DNA of 64,000 nt, from assembly GCA_035610835.1 (NCBI GenBank), contig CM069452.1, positions 64,814,368 to 64,878,367 of the forward strand, read 5' to 3'. Positions 11,650 through 22,763 of the stretch are shown here, in pieces (positions within the stretch are counted from its first letter, which is position 1; every line of letters begins with the position of its first letter). This stretch comes from Ophiura sarsii (taxonomy: Eukaryota > Echinodermata > Ophiuroidea > Amphilepidida > Ophiuridae). The notes under the pieces are model-generated. The model saw nothing but the letters and a program-made list of their open reading frames with translations, was not told the DNA's origin and did no database searches. The translations under genes and the position numbers were made by a program.

Positions 11650-12619
11650 CACTGAAAAATAATTTGGTGTCATTTTGACACTAAAACAAGTGTCAAAAAT
11701 GGGTCCTCAGTTGGCCACCTAAAGGTGTCAAATTGACACCATTATGGGTGTAAAATATGACACCTTTGGGTGTCATATTCATTTTGACACCTAGGGTAGT
11801 TACCTGAGGACCCATTTTCGAAAAATGTTCTCTTAAGTGTCATATTGAGATACATTGGAGTGTAATTTTTGGAAATGGGAAAATGAGTATTTGTCACCTC
11901 TAGCACATGTTTACGAGCCGGTAAGACTGGTAAGTATCGATCTGCTCCATTTCCAGACATTTTTGATAATAATTATGATACAATTAGCGTAATGTAAGAC
12001 GTTCGTATGAAAAAGACGACCACTGAGCCAGATGAATCGGGCTATATGTAATGTTGCACGTATCATCGTATGCATGCATGACGAACACACACATAGTATA
12101 CTAGTAGGTCCATGCACTGACACACAGTCCAAAATGAGTCCTGACACAACAGGCTAACAAAATGCTAGTCTCTGACTATGAAATTGTAATTTATTTCATC
12201 AGTTAGTTGGCGCAATATTAAACAACATGAACAAGGCTTACATTACGCTAATTGTATCATAATTATTATCAAAAATGTCTGGAAATGGAGCAGATCGGTA
12301 CTTACCAGTCTTACCGGCTCGTAACATGCGGACAAAATGGCGACGAGAACACTTTTGCGTGTCAAGGCGCATGCGTTCATATGTTGATAGACGCCCAATT
12401 TGGTGTCAGAATTACACCAATTGGTGTCATGCTGCTTCGACACCTCTAAAAACCGTGAGCTTTCCCGCCAACTATTGACGCCCTTGGAGTTATAATATAG
12501 AACCGCCGCACAGCGCCAGATCGGCCAGCTCATTGCTCTGTTTGTAGTTGATTTTTATCGCTTTATTTTCAATGATGGATTCTATATTTTTATCAACGAG
12601 TGTCAAATGAACTTGTAAG

Positions 12620-15600
12620 ATGCGACATAGCCAGGTTAGAGGTATTTTTAAACTTTGTATGATATATATTTCAACAATTTTCTGTCCAGCGTCTACCGTA
12701 TTGGTAGTCTATAACATAGCTGTGGACATCGACACGTACATTTGTAACCTTGAAACCGGCAAGCCTGCATACGTGATCAATATGTGTATTGCGTGGAGTG
12801 AACTACCTGATGCTCAATCAAGCGATAATATATGTATAAACAATATTGTCCTCAATAGAAAGGGATGTGTACCATCGACCGCTTGTGGTATATCAGCTGA
12901 ACTCAGAGACAAATTGAAACATTTGAATATCCTTGCTGATACCTGTCATGGACATGATCTTTATTGTCCCCCGACTCAGATACATGCTATTTGTCCAAGA
13001 AACTATACTGGCCGCCGTCGTTGGCGAAAGCGTGGTAGACGCGGGGGTAAGCATAGGCAGATTCGAACAATAATAACAAATGATCGTGATCATCATGACA
13101 CAAATACTGATAACCTTACAAGTGCGAATCGTAAGAACTTCACTCCTGTCAATTTGTCTCCAAAGCACAATCTTGATATTCACTGTTGGAACGCACAATC
13201 AATAGGTAACAAGACTACTACAACTCATGACTATATTCTGGATAAGGATGTTGATGTGTTGATAATTACAGAAACATGGCTTGGTAATGATGACCCAGTT
13301 GTTATTGGTGAGTGCACACCGTCGGGGTATTCATTTCTAAATTTCAACAGACCTAATGACAAGCATGGTGGAATAGCAATCATCAGCAAATCTAGTTTGA
13401 AGCTAAGTGTATCGCCAATTGAGACAGTCAATTCTACTTTTGAACATGCATGTGTAACTGATGTGAATAAATCACTTCGCTTAATTGGCATCTACCGTCC
13501 CCCTCCCTCAACAGTTAATGGTTTGAAATCAAGGCAATTTCTTGAAGAATTTGACGATTTTCTAAGCATAATTAGCACTCTTCCTGGCAAACCTATTATC
13601 CTTGGTGACCTGAATGTACATGTCAATAAACCATCAGATCGTGAAGCAACCCAATATCTAGCATCTCTTACAGAGTACGACATGCATCAGTTTGTTGTTG
13701 GCCCAACGCATAAGTCTGGCAATACGTTAGATCATGTTGTCTGTCGCCCCGATGACGATATTTTGACTAGCTGTACTGTTTCACCATTTAAATATGGTTC
13801 AGATCACAACATGTTTCAGTGCACAGTGAATAAGTCTAAACCTGTTCCTGAAAGGAGAGTCATTGTGAGCAGGCCCTACAAAGATCTTGATATGGTATCA
13901 TTTGAAGCTGATCTTGTGCAAGAGACACAGTGTATTCTTACTGAGGATGATCCAAACGCACAGGCTGAAATTTACAACGCTAAGCTTCGTGCGGTTCTTA
14001 ATAAACACTGCCCCGAAAAATCAAGATCTTGTAGGGTGATCAAAAATCCGAAGTGGTTCAACGATGACGTCATTGCTGCACGCCGTGAGCGTAGGAAACT
14101 TGAGCGTAAATGGAGAAAGTCTCGAACCTCTGATGATCATGACACATTCCTTGAGCAGCAAGCAAAGGTCAACAAACTGATTAAAGACAGTAAAACTGAG
14201 TATTTCAAAAATACTTTAGATAATGCAGATGCTAAGACTATGTACACTACTCTGAATTCGTTGCTTAATTCGTCAGTTCATAAATTACCTTCATGTAACT
14301 CTAATGCATCGCTTAGTAACAAATTTGCTCAATATTTTGACAAAAAGGTGTCTGACATCAGGATTGAACTTGATAGTAAATGTGTTTTGAACCATAAGGA
14401 TGATGGTGATCAATCTGATACTGTATGTGCAATATCCCATATCTCTTCATTATTTGATGATGATGATAGTAGTGTTTCAAATGTTCAATATACTGACAAC
14501 TCAAACTGTTACCATGTTATGCAAGATTTTGATGCTGTGAGTGAGGGGGAGGTTAGAAAGATCATTTCAAAGCTGCCAAATAAAACAAGTCCCCTTGATC
14601 CAATCCCAACTTGGTTGTTGAAAAAGTGCATCGATACTCTTTTGCCTATTATTATGTCTGTTATTAACAATTCCCTCAGAGTCGGATCCTTTCCGTTAGT
14701 TCTACGTCAGGCTGTTATTAAGCCTTTGATCAAAAAGCCGTCTCTGAATCCTGATCTTCTTAAGAATTACCGGCCCGTATCGAACCTTCCGACTTTGGGG
14801 AAAATTATTGAATACCCAGCTATTTCGAGATTCAAGCAGCATTTCCAAAGTAATGGGCTCACAGAAACATATCAGTCTGCCTACAAATCATCTCATAGCA
14901 CAGAAACGGCCCTTCTTAAGGTCAAGAATGACATGTTGGGTGAACTTGACAAAGGTAGAGTAATAATGCTTGTTCTTTTAGATCTCTCCGCTGCATTCGA
15001 TACAATTGATCATGCTATTTTAGTTAAACGAATGCAGACGGAATTTGGAATTGCAGGTTCTGCCAAAAATTGGCTTGAAAGTTACCTTCAAGATCGTAGT
15101 AACAGGGTTAGTATCCTTGGTGAATATTCAGAAAACGTCCCGCTCAAGTACGGTGTTCCTCAGGGATCCGTCGCAGGTCCACCTATTTTTACAGTCTATG
15201 CTCAACCGGTGGCTTCTATCATCAGACGTTTCGGGGTACCGTATCATATCTACGCTGATGATACCCAGCTATATATTAGTTTCGATTATAAGTCAAAGGT
15301 GGACATTGCTTCTGCTCAGCTTAGGCTTACTAAATGCATTGCAGAAATTCGATCATGGATGCATGCTAATAAGCTGAAGCTCAATGATTCAAAGACTGAG
15401 CTGTTCCTGATTTCGTCTCCTAGGCATGTTGAAGCAGTGTCCCACCTGGACATTAATTTGAAAATAGGTGGATCTGTGATCGCCCCTTCTTCTTGTATTA
15501 CGAATCTTGGTATCGTATTTGATAGTAGTCTCAGTATGAAACAACATGTAAATAAGCTATGTCGTACTGTTAATTTCCATATACGTAATCTTTGGAGGAT

Positions 15601-16108
15601 AAGACGATTTATTGATAGAACAACCTGTGCACATGCAGTAAGATCTTTGATCCTTTCTCGGCTCGACTATGGCAATTCTTTGCTTGGTGGCCTGTCAAAA
15701 TCAGATATGCAACGTCTCCAACGGCTTCAAAACCGCGCTGCACGCCTTGTCTATCATGTTGATAGGCGCACTAGCGCTGCACCTTTGATTCGTGAGCTGC
15801 ATTGGTTGCCGGTCCAGCAGAGAGTTGATTTTAAGATCTTAGTGCATGTGTACAATTGTATACAAGGTTCATCCCCACAATATTTGCAAGATCTCATTTG
15901 TTTGTATACACCAGGGCATGCCGGTCTTAGGTCAACTCAAGATACAACGGGTCTTGTGACCCCTTCCACCAACAGAACCTATGGGGATAAATGTTTTTCT
16001 GTTTTAGGACCCAATTTATGGAATATGTTACCTAGGTCTCTTCGTGAAGCAAACAGTGTGAAAAAGTTCAAGAAACTTCTAAAAACTCACCTTTTTCCTA
16101 AACATTAG
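12620..16108 (+). CDS. CR1/L2-like LINE polyprotein: endonuclease and reverse transcriptase
   Basis: An uninterrupted frame of 1162 residues encodes a non-LTR retrotransposon protein that nicks target DNA and reverse-transcribes the element's RNA in place. Residues 1-180 are variable and end in a basic stretch (GRRRWRKRGRRGG). An APE-type endonuclease follows at about 185-400, with HCWNAQSIGNK, ITETWL, GDLNVH and a terminal GSDHN. The reverse transcriptase spans about 650-930. It has LDPIPTWLLKKC, NYRPVSNLP, SAYKSSHSTETALLKV, the first catalytic Asp in LLDLSAAFDTIDH (about 788), VPQGSVAGP and the YADD box (about 878-881). A C-terminal part ends THLFPKH. The HSTETALL and PVSNLP signatures place it in the CR1/L2 group. 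VPQGSVAGP departs from the usual VPQGSVLGP. The start is the first ATG, but the true start may be further in. With no stop or frameshift, the copy is young and possibly still active. Confidence 0.93.
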   Translation: MRHSQVRGIFKLCMIYISTIFCPASTVLVVYNIAVDIDTYICNLETGKPAYVINMCIAWSELPDAQSSDNICINNIVLNRKGCVPSTACGISAELRDKLKHLNILADTCHGHDLYCPPTQIHAICPRNYTGRRRWRKRGRRGGKHRQIRTIITNDRDHHDTNTDNLTSANRKNFTPVNLSPKHNLDIHCWNAQSIGNKTTTTHDYILDKDVDVLIITETWLGNDDPVVIGECTPSGYSFLNFNRPNDKHGGIAIISKSSLKLSVSPIETVNSTFEHACVTDVNKSLRLIGIYRPPPSTVNGLKSRQFLEEFDDFLSIISTLPGKPIILGDLNVHVNKPSDREATQYLASLTEYDMHQFVVGPTHKSGNTLDHVVCRPDDDILTSCTVSPFKYGSDHNMFQCTVNKSKPVPERRVIVSRPYKDLDMVSFEADLVQETQCILTEDDPNAQAEIYNAKLRAVLNKHCPEKSRSCRVIKNPKWFNDDVIAARRERRKLERKWRKSRTSDDHDTFLEQQAKVNKLIKDSKTEYFKNTLDNADAKTMYTTLNSLLNSSVHKLPSCNSNASLSNKFAQYFDKKVSDIRIELDSKCVLNHKDDGDQSDTVCAISHISSLFDDDDSSVSNVQYTDNSNCYHVMQDFDAVSEGEVRKIISKLPNKTSPLDPIPTWLLKKCIDTLLPIIMSVINNSLRVGSFPLVLRQAVIKPLIKKPSLNPDLLKNYRPVSNLPTLGKIIEYPAISRFKQHFQSNGLTETYQSAYKSSHSTETALLKVKNDMLGELDKGRVIMLVLLDLSAAFDTIDHAILVKRMQTEFGIAGSAKNWLESYLQDRSNRVSILGEYSENVPLKYGVPQGSVAGPPIFTVYAQPVASIIRRFGVPYHIYADDTQLYISFDYKSKVDIASAQLRLTKCIAEIRSWMHANKLKLNDSKTELFLISSPRHVEAVSHLDINLKIGGSVIAPSSCITNLGIVFDSSLSMKQHVNKLCRTVNFHIRNLWRIRRFIDRTTCAHAVRSLILSRLDYGNSLLGGLSKSDMQRLQRLQNRAARLVYHVDRRTSAAPLIRELHWLPVQQRVDFKILVHVYNCIQGSSPQYLQDLICLYTPGHAGLRSTQDTTGLVTPSTNRTYGDKCFSVLGPNLWNMLPRSLREANSVKKFKKLLKTHLFPKH

Positions 16109-16388
16109 TTCACTTCCTGGCCTAGGGTTTTTAAAATTATATATAACTTTGTCATTTCATTCGTATTTTTAAACATTTTGTAACTGATTATTGTATAAAT
16201 TATGTAATACTTTTTATACAACTGTGGTGCTTTGCTGTAATGCATCTTTTATATCATATTTTTAAAGTTTTTGATGTTATTTTGTTGTTATATAATTGTA
16301 TGCCATTTTTTGATGTATGTTATTTGTACAGCGCATTGATCTTTTGGAAATGCGCTCTATAAGCACCGGTAAATAAAATAAATGTCAA
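16109..16388 (+). mobile_element. LINE 3' UTR and terminus
   Basis: After the stop comes an AT-rich 3' UTR ending ACAGCGCATTGATC, a GCGCTCTATAAGC phrase and AAATAAAATAAATG. A GCGC(C)TATAA-type stem followed by short A-rich repeats is the usual 3' end of invertebrate and fish CR1/L2-like LINEs. The host element resumes at about 16389. A clear target duplication for the LINE was not identified. Confidence 0.75.
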
Positions 16389-16592
16389 TTAATCTGACAC
16401 CAGTTTTGGTGTAAATCACTAAATGATCACTGAAAGGTTCCGTCGGACACTTAACGGTGTCACCGTAAATTATGTGCAAACCCATATCATTGACGATTAC
16501 GCCAATTTTGGAGTCAAAATAACACCTTTGTAAGTGTCATTTACAGTTGACTCCAAGAAGGTGTCGATGTGACACCAATTTTTTTTTCAGTG

Positions 16593-16790
16593 TACGTAAC
16601 CAAAAACAATTGAATTATTTAATCACATGATATTTGGGTCCATTTTCCAAATTTTAACATTTGTCGGTCAGGCCAATTAAATTTAAAACGCTTATGATTT
16701 CTTTGCAAACAACATTTGTGTCTTTCAATGTCAGAACATTGATTGCGGCTTGACTCTTTTGTTTCATCGATCTCATAGGTAAATCAAAAG
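16593..16790 (+). repeat. Tandem repeat of about 175 bp, right part
   Basis: This resumes exactly where the left part stops (TACGTAACCAAAAAC), runs through CATTTTCCAAATTTTAACAT, and starts another unit at about 16738 (TTGATTGCGGCTTGAC...ATCGATCTCATAGG). Confidence 0.85.
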
Positions 16791-17349
16791 GTGATAAAAC
16801 AACGAAATGCAACAATTAATAGACATTTTGAGCCAACTACTGGCATTTAATTAACTGTAAGTCTATTACTAAGTGAATGGGGCAGTAACAAGTAAAGAAA
16901 ATGATCGTATCTTGGACAAAAATAAATTATCACACTAGAGTTATGGTGTACATTTTTGCACAACTTGTCTCATCCCAGTTAAGATTAAATGATTTTGATA
17001 TCAATGCTGATCAAATTACGGGAGAAATATATGTTTTGAATCGACTACGAAAGCTAATATCAGTCATTCAATGGCTTCACCATTCAATGCATCGCGAGAC
17101 TGGCGAATTATGCGTATTCGCTGTCAATCAAAAGCAATAAACACATATTACCACAAAGCTTTTAATTGACCTCTTTAGTCGGTTTAACGAAATTTTAAAC
17201 CAAGTTATCAATAAGCGCTTGCCTGGACTCTCGGTATACAAAGACGAATTTACAAAAATGTTCACTTTAATTGATCGCTATTCCGTTCAAAAAGAGCAAA
17301 AACAATATGGCGGCGACAATCAGCTGATCGATGTTGAGAGATAATCTAA
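16791..17349. other. Non-coding DNA
   Basis: No gene or repeat is recognised. A 79-codon frame at 16901-17140 has no identifiable features. Confidence 0.35.
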
Positions 17350-17771
17350 GGGTGCACACCACTATTACGATCAATGCGCGACCTCATTACGATCGTCATC
17401 ACGCAACTAGTCCCTATATAACGGAAAGAATTGTTCATATTGACATTTTTTGGCATCAAAAATGATTGATTTTGGTCTCTATATGTTCTCTGAACTGTAG
17501 TCGATATATTTTGAACACAAATAGTATACATCGAACGTTTTATTTAAACAAATTTGGCGGATGGATACACAATGATCACAATTTTGCTACATGTACAACG
17601 TGTGAATCCTTGTTCAAAATGACTACCCTGTATAAAGGGGCAAATATTGAAAAATGTAAAAGGCCATCTCATTTTATAAAAGGAGTTGCAAGGTAACTCA
17701 AGTTATAGTCGTTTTTAGAAGGCATCTTTCCCATAGAAACACATTATAGCGCGGAATAGTGGTGTGCTACC
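17350..17771. mobile_element. TTAA-associated MITE, copy 1
   Basis: The left end is GGGTGCACACCACTATTACG. The right end is the imperfect complement TAGTGGTGTGCTACC, followed by TTAA. The left flank is CTAA. A related copy in opposite orientation is at 58670-59129, and a truncated one at 18369-18440 is preceded by a true TTAA. TTAA targets are typical of piggyBac and Kolobok groups; no transposase is present. Confidence 0.7.
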
Positions 17772-18368
17772 TTAAAGTGCACAAGAAATAGTCTTTAAAT
17801 CCAAGCAATTTGGGCTGTAAAATTTGGTTTGTTTAGCATTTGATGTTAGTTTTATATTTTAAAAATACTTTAATGTAATAATTTCAACGTCGGGTATTAT
17901 TAAATTTGATTTTTTAAAATTCATTAAACAGCGAGATGGTCAAAATACGGGCCAAACGGGCACAACGAAATGTAGCGTCGCAAGTTTTGACAAAAAGTTA
18001 CCATCTTTATTTTGTCAGACTATCTTTAAAATATTCTAGTGAGCGACATTTTGTTTGATTTTTAAAAAATGTATTTAATAAAACAAAACATATAACATCC
18101 ATTTACATAACAAAGCAATCCTATTAAGCATATGACTTGTCGTACTCCGTCCGACGGGCGGGATTGTTGAGGGGGAGGGGTGGCTAAACCGAGTAAAAAC
18201 GCAACATAATTCGAAATTTCGGACATTTCAAGTGAGTAGATAGCTTCTTGTAAATGGTGTATGTATCTACCGAACCGGTTATACGAATGAAGTGAAATTT
18301 CGCAATTTCATTTCTAATTATATAAAGTGTAAAATATCTGAACATTGAATTTAAAAAGGCCTCTTTAA

Positions 18369-18440
18369 GGGTGCACACCACTATGACGAATTACGATCAA
18401 TGCGCGACCTCATAACGATCGCCATCACGCATCTAGTCCC
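18369..18440 (+). mobile_element. TTAA-associated MITE, truncated copy
   Basis: TTAA (18365-18368) is followed by GGGTGCACACCACTATGACG, ATCAATGCGCGACCTCAT and CATCACGCATCTAGTCCCT, as in copy 1. It stops abruptly where the 57-bp minisatellite begins. Confidence 0.75.
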
Positions 18441-18443
18441 TAA

Positions 18444-19775
18444 AACAGATGAAGCCATGAACTGTCATCAGTAGATTGGAAATGAACGGATGGACTACAA
18501 AAGAGATGAAGCCATGAACTGTCATCAGTAGATAGGAGCTAAAGGAGTGGACTACAAAACAGATGGAGTCATGAACTGTCATCAGTAGATTGGAGATGAA
18601 GGGATGGACTACAAAAGAGATGAAGCCATGAACTGTCATCAATAGATAGGAGCTGAAGGAGTGGACTACAAAACAGATAAGGTCATGAAGAGTCACCAGT
18701 AGATAGGAGATGAATGAGTATACTTCAAAACAGATAAAGCTATGAACTTTCATCAGTAGATAGGAAATGAAGGAGAGGACTACAAAACAGATGAAGATAT
18801 GAAATGTCAATATCATATGAAGTTGACACCATGAAATGTTATCAGCTGATACGAGATGAAGGAGTGGACTATATAACAGATGTCATCAGTAGTTAGGAGA
18901 TGAAGGATTGCACTACATAACAGATGAAGCCATGAACGGTCATCAGTAGATAGAAGATGAAGAGGTGGACTACATAACAGATACAACCATGAACTGTCGT
19001 CAGTAGATAGGAGAAAAGGAGTGGGCTACAAAAAGATGGATTCATGAACTGTCATCAGTAGATAGGTGATGAAGGAGTGGACGACATAACAGATGAGTCC
19101 ATGAACAGTCATCAGTAGATAGGAGATGAATGAGAGGACTAAAAAACAGATGAAGATATGAACTGGCATCGGTAGTTACGAGATGAAGGACTGCACTACA
19201 TAACAGATGCATACATGAATGGTCATCAGTAGATAGAAGATGAAGGGGTGGACTACAAAACAGATGAAGCCATGAACGGTCATCAGTAGCTAGACGATGA
19301 AGGTGTGGACTACAAAACAGATGAAGCCATGAACTGTCATCAGTAGATAGGAGATGAAGGGATGGACTACAACAGATATGAAGCCATAAATCGTTATCAG
19401 TAGATAGGAGGTGAAGGAGTTTACTATATAACAGATGAAGCCACGAACTGTCGTCAGTAGATAGAAGATGTAGAAGTGGTCTACAAGACAGATGGAGCCA
19501 TCATCAGTAGATATGAGTGGATTACAAAACAGATGAAGCCATGAACTGTCACCAGTAGATAGAAGATGTAGGAGTGGTCTACCGTCTACAAGACAGATGA
19601 AGCCATGAACTGTCATCAGTTTAAGGAGATGAAGGAGTGGTCTACATAACAGATGAAGCCATTAATAGTCATCAGTAGATGGGAGATGATCGCGTGGTCT
19701 ACATAACAGATGAAGCCATCAACTGCCATCAGTAGATAAGAGATGAAGGAGTGGACTATATAACAGATGATGGTC
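18444..19775 (+). repeat. 57-bp minisatellite, about 23 units
   Basis: The unit includes GATGAAGCCATGAACTGTCA, TCAGTAGATAGGAGATGAAG and GAGTGGACTACAAAACA. Many units are exactly 57 bp (19 codons). The antisense strand therefore stays open for a stretch (18433-18816) reading MTVHGFISFVVHPFI-type repeats. Indels elsewhere break this, so I treat it as a repeat and not a gene. Confidence 0.93.
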
Positions 19776-21055
19776 CGCTGGAGTACCATTTCGCCCGTGT
19801 TGTTTAACTATAAATCACTACAGTTGAAGTATATTCCAATGGCCATCATCAATACCAGCACACAATTGTGTATGCCACCAGCTTAGGAGTTGAAGGAGTA
19901 GTCTAGTCCACATAACAGGTAAAAGTCGCAATTCACAGTCCCGAACATGCTAAAGATGTAGAACAAAGTGTTAAAGATGTATTTCGTAACTCTCTTGTAT
20001 GTTCTGCACCTAACTCAATTTCGACAAAAAGTGGAGTTGATCCCTTTTATACAGCTCTTCAAATATTGCTGCATTTAGAAAATACAAGCTTTTCCATTTC
20101 TTAAATACCCATATTTAAATTCCCAGTCTTTTACTCAAATTATGCATTCAAAGGATGCAAAATCTGATCATATCACTAAATTGACTGAAGTGTTTAGTGT
20201 AATATCGCAGTTTAAAAAAAATTAAATCGGCCCAATGTATACAAGTTTAGAGCAATTTTTCGAAAATTGGTAAAAACAGTCCTAACTAAAAAACCAGATG
20301 ATAGTTAGTTATTTCTGAAGGTTATATAGTGTTAGTCATGCCTACCATATTATGGCAAACTCACTGCCCTATAGGTAGTGCACAATGTGAGGACAATCGA
20401 TCTTATATAGGGGTGTGTCTTAAAGTAGAGCTTTTTCTCGCGAAGTGAGTTTGTTACTACTTAACAAACCTGTACTGGTACAAGTTCCGCACGTTCGTTG
20501 CAGAGATCAACTTATTTTCTGGCAAGGTCACATCATTGGATATATTGCATTTGGTTCTCTAGGTATAGTGTTAAAATAAGGCTACCTAAACCGTCAAGTA
20601 CCCTTGGTTTCACATGTTCACACTTTCACCCATACAAGTTAACAAACAACCCTGTCAACCAATCATAACAGCTGATTATAACTATTTCCAATTATCCATA
20701 CACAACCTTTTCACCGTCTTTGTGCACTTATAAATAAGTCCCATTATTCACCACGGTATTGACACAATGACCTGAAATAGTACTAATGGAAAGGTAATTT
20801 GTTTTGGTGACAGATTGGTACAGCCAACTAGTTTTGTATGTACAAGGAAGGGTCAACGGTCAATACAATAAATTGTGAATTTTAATAATGGAAAACTACA
20901 CATGTCATGGTAAATCAGGGATTGTCCCTGGATAAATCATGCATTAGTGTTTCATGGTGTATCCATGTAGCAACTAATATTAATGACTGGTTTGTGTATT
21001 TAAAGTGCCACAGTATTATGGCTCAAACTTAAAGATTGCAATTGGAAAGTTAGTA
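19776..21055. other. Intergenic DNA with no recognised feature
   Basis: Moderately AT-rich DNA. I found no open frame, tRNA, tandem repeat or inverted element that I could support. Confidence 0.4.
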
Positions 21056-21059
21056 AAAT

Positions 21060-21312
21060 AGTTTGTTATTTATTATTAATTAATCATTAATCATTCATTA
21101 ATCATTATTCATTACTTAATTATTTAATAATCAATAATTACTCAATAATAAATTGATGATTGATAAGTATTAATAATTAATATATGATTTATTATTTATA
21201 TATGAATTAATACTTGATAATTAATTATTGATAATTAATTAATTGATACTTAATTAATCATTAATGAATCATAATTAATTATTTATTAATCATTAATTAA
21301 TTATCCATTACA
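21060..21312. repeat. AT-only low-complexity tract (TTAATCATTAAT)n
   Basis: About 250 bp built of ATTAAT, AATCATT and TTATTA words, almost without G or C. It is likely an easily melted region. Confidence 0.9.
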
Positions 21313-21409
21313 GTTGTTTTTGCCCCTGGTTGACTTTGATGTGATAAGTCTATTCTTAATTAGATACAAAATATTCCTATTTGGGACTTTTAACTCAAAT
21401 TTTTAGGGA

Positions 21410-21511
21410 GTTTGTTTATGTAAACAATCATGTACAATATAACCATGACTCTAAAGTTCAGGGTATAGTTTGTTTATGTAAACAATCATGTACAATATAA
21501 CTATGACTCTA
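21410..21511 (+). repeat. Tandem duplication, 58-bp period
   Basis: GTTTGTTTATGTAAACAATC followed by ATGTACAATATAACCATGAC appears at 21410 and again at 21468, with one substitution (ACCATG to ACTATG). The first 14 bases contain GTTTATGTAAAC, a forkhead-like palindrome. Confidence 0.85.
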
Positions 21512-21933
21512 TGTCATAAAAACAGATCTTGAAACTTGATTTCAAGGAAACTGAAAGTGCATGTTTTGTTATGACACAATTCTCTTTAAAATACTCTTCC
21601 TTTATTTCTTCTTGCATTCAAAATTAACCTAAGCGAGGATTGTGTTTTTAACACTCGTCTTGTTTGCAAATTAAAAGGGCCTACAGACCACTCCTACATG
21701 TTACTCATTTTGCATTATTGAATTTTCATTGACAAGTCCATGGAATTAATCAAATTATTGTATGACTGTCTTCATGACTTAAATTGGTGCATCCATACAC
21801 GCCAATTGAGGCACCAACAATACAAGCCACATTCCACATAATGAACAGCCATGCATTCAATAATGCAAAATGAGTAACAGGTAGAAGTGAATGTAGGATC
21901 TTTTGCAACACAGCTCGGTGCGGTCTTCATAAT

Positions 21934-22549
21934 AAAGGGTTCAACAAAAGAAAGTATACCACTTTGTTTATGTCATTTTGAGTAACTTTCAATTTGTTTT
22001 GACCAAACAGGCTAGATAGGCATTTAGATGAATCTTTTAGGCATAATTTGATACAAAATTTGCCCCCTAACAACAAAGATAAACCATGATTAGCACCATT
22101 TAAAGGAAAATATCCCATTTTCAAAAGTCGCATTTCCAATACACAGCACGAGAAGATTTGGTTTAAATCTGTCCATGTTCTCCCCATCCATTAACATTCC
22201 TTTACATTCAAATCCTTCACCCATGCATCGTTTTACATTTGAATTAGCCCGCGCATTGAGGGATATGCGCGGTGATCAGTACGGGATAAATACGGCATAA
22301 TGTGTGTGTTAACAATTGGCCCTTTCTTCTCGTGCTGTGTATTGGAAATGCGACTTTTGAAAATGGAATATTTCCCTTTAAATGGTGCTAATCATGGTTT
22401 ATCTTTGTTGTTAGGGGGCAAATTTGGTATCAAATTATGCCTAAAAGATTCATCTAAATGCCTATCTAGCCTGTTTGGACAAAAACAAATTGAAAGTTAC
22501 TCAAAATGACATAAACAAAGTGGTATACTTTCTTTTGTTGAACCCTTTA
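21934..22549. mobile_element. 616-bp foldback element, copy A, just upstream of SLC5 exon 1
   Basis: The left end AAAGGGTTCAACAAAAGAAA is the exact complement of the right end TTTCTTTTGTTGAACCCTTT. The arms run about 250 bp each around a centre near 22250 (CGCGCATTGAGGGATATGCG). The mirrored open frames at 21927-22187 and 22300-22509 encode the same peptide because the arms are inverted copies. They are not genes. Copies B and C are at 52159-52772 and 57573-58203. Confidence 0.9.
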
Positions 22550-22585
22550 TTAAATGTTCACTGGTGTAACGCTCCATTGCAGACT

Positions 22586-22763
22586 CGTGTGTGGGTGTGC
22601 ATTGTGCTATGTCTATTAATAAATCAGGTTGCAAACGTGTCTGTGTGTGCATTGTGCATGCCTATTATTAGATCAGGTTGCAAACGGGGTTGCAAACAGT
22701 CAATTTATAACATCTAAAAAGAAAACAGAGTGATAATCAAGAGAATCACTAATTGATATTGTG
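22586..22763 (+). promoter_or_regulatory. Putative proximal promoter/5' UTR of the SLC5 gene
   Basis: This region lies between the foldback element and the start codon. A GTGTG...TGCATTGTGC...ATCAGGTTGCAAACG unit is tandemly duplicated (about 22586-22637 and 22638-22686). No TATA box is convincing. The 5' end of the transcript cannot be fixed, and an upstream non-coding exon is possible. Confidence 0.35.

Larger units (their letters stand above)
11650..16592. mobile_element. TA-flanked inverted-repeat DNA element (mariner-type) interrupted by a LINE
   Basis: The termini are CACTGAAAAATAATTTGGTG on the left and CACCAATTTTTTTTTCAGTG on the right, flanked by TA at 11648-11649 and 16593-16594. 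The intact neighbouring tandem unit reads CTCATACGTAACC, so the TA was duplicated on insertion, as for IS630/Tc1/mariner transposons and their MITEs. Subterminal DNA is packed with GTGTCA/TGACAC words. A second palindrome has arms at about 11906-11997 and 12237-12330. No transposase is present. The element was later split by the LINE at about 12455-16388. Confidence 0.8.

Noticed and set aside
18433..18816. 127-codon minus-strand frame of 19-residue repeats
   Set aside because: It reflects the 57-bp minisatellite. Neighbouring units have indels that break the frame.
21927..22509. Matching small proteins on both strands (LKMGYFPLNGANHGLSLLLG type), also at 52198-52732
   Set aside because: These are the two arms of a foldback element read in opposite directions; the same peptide appears wherever the element inserted.
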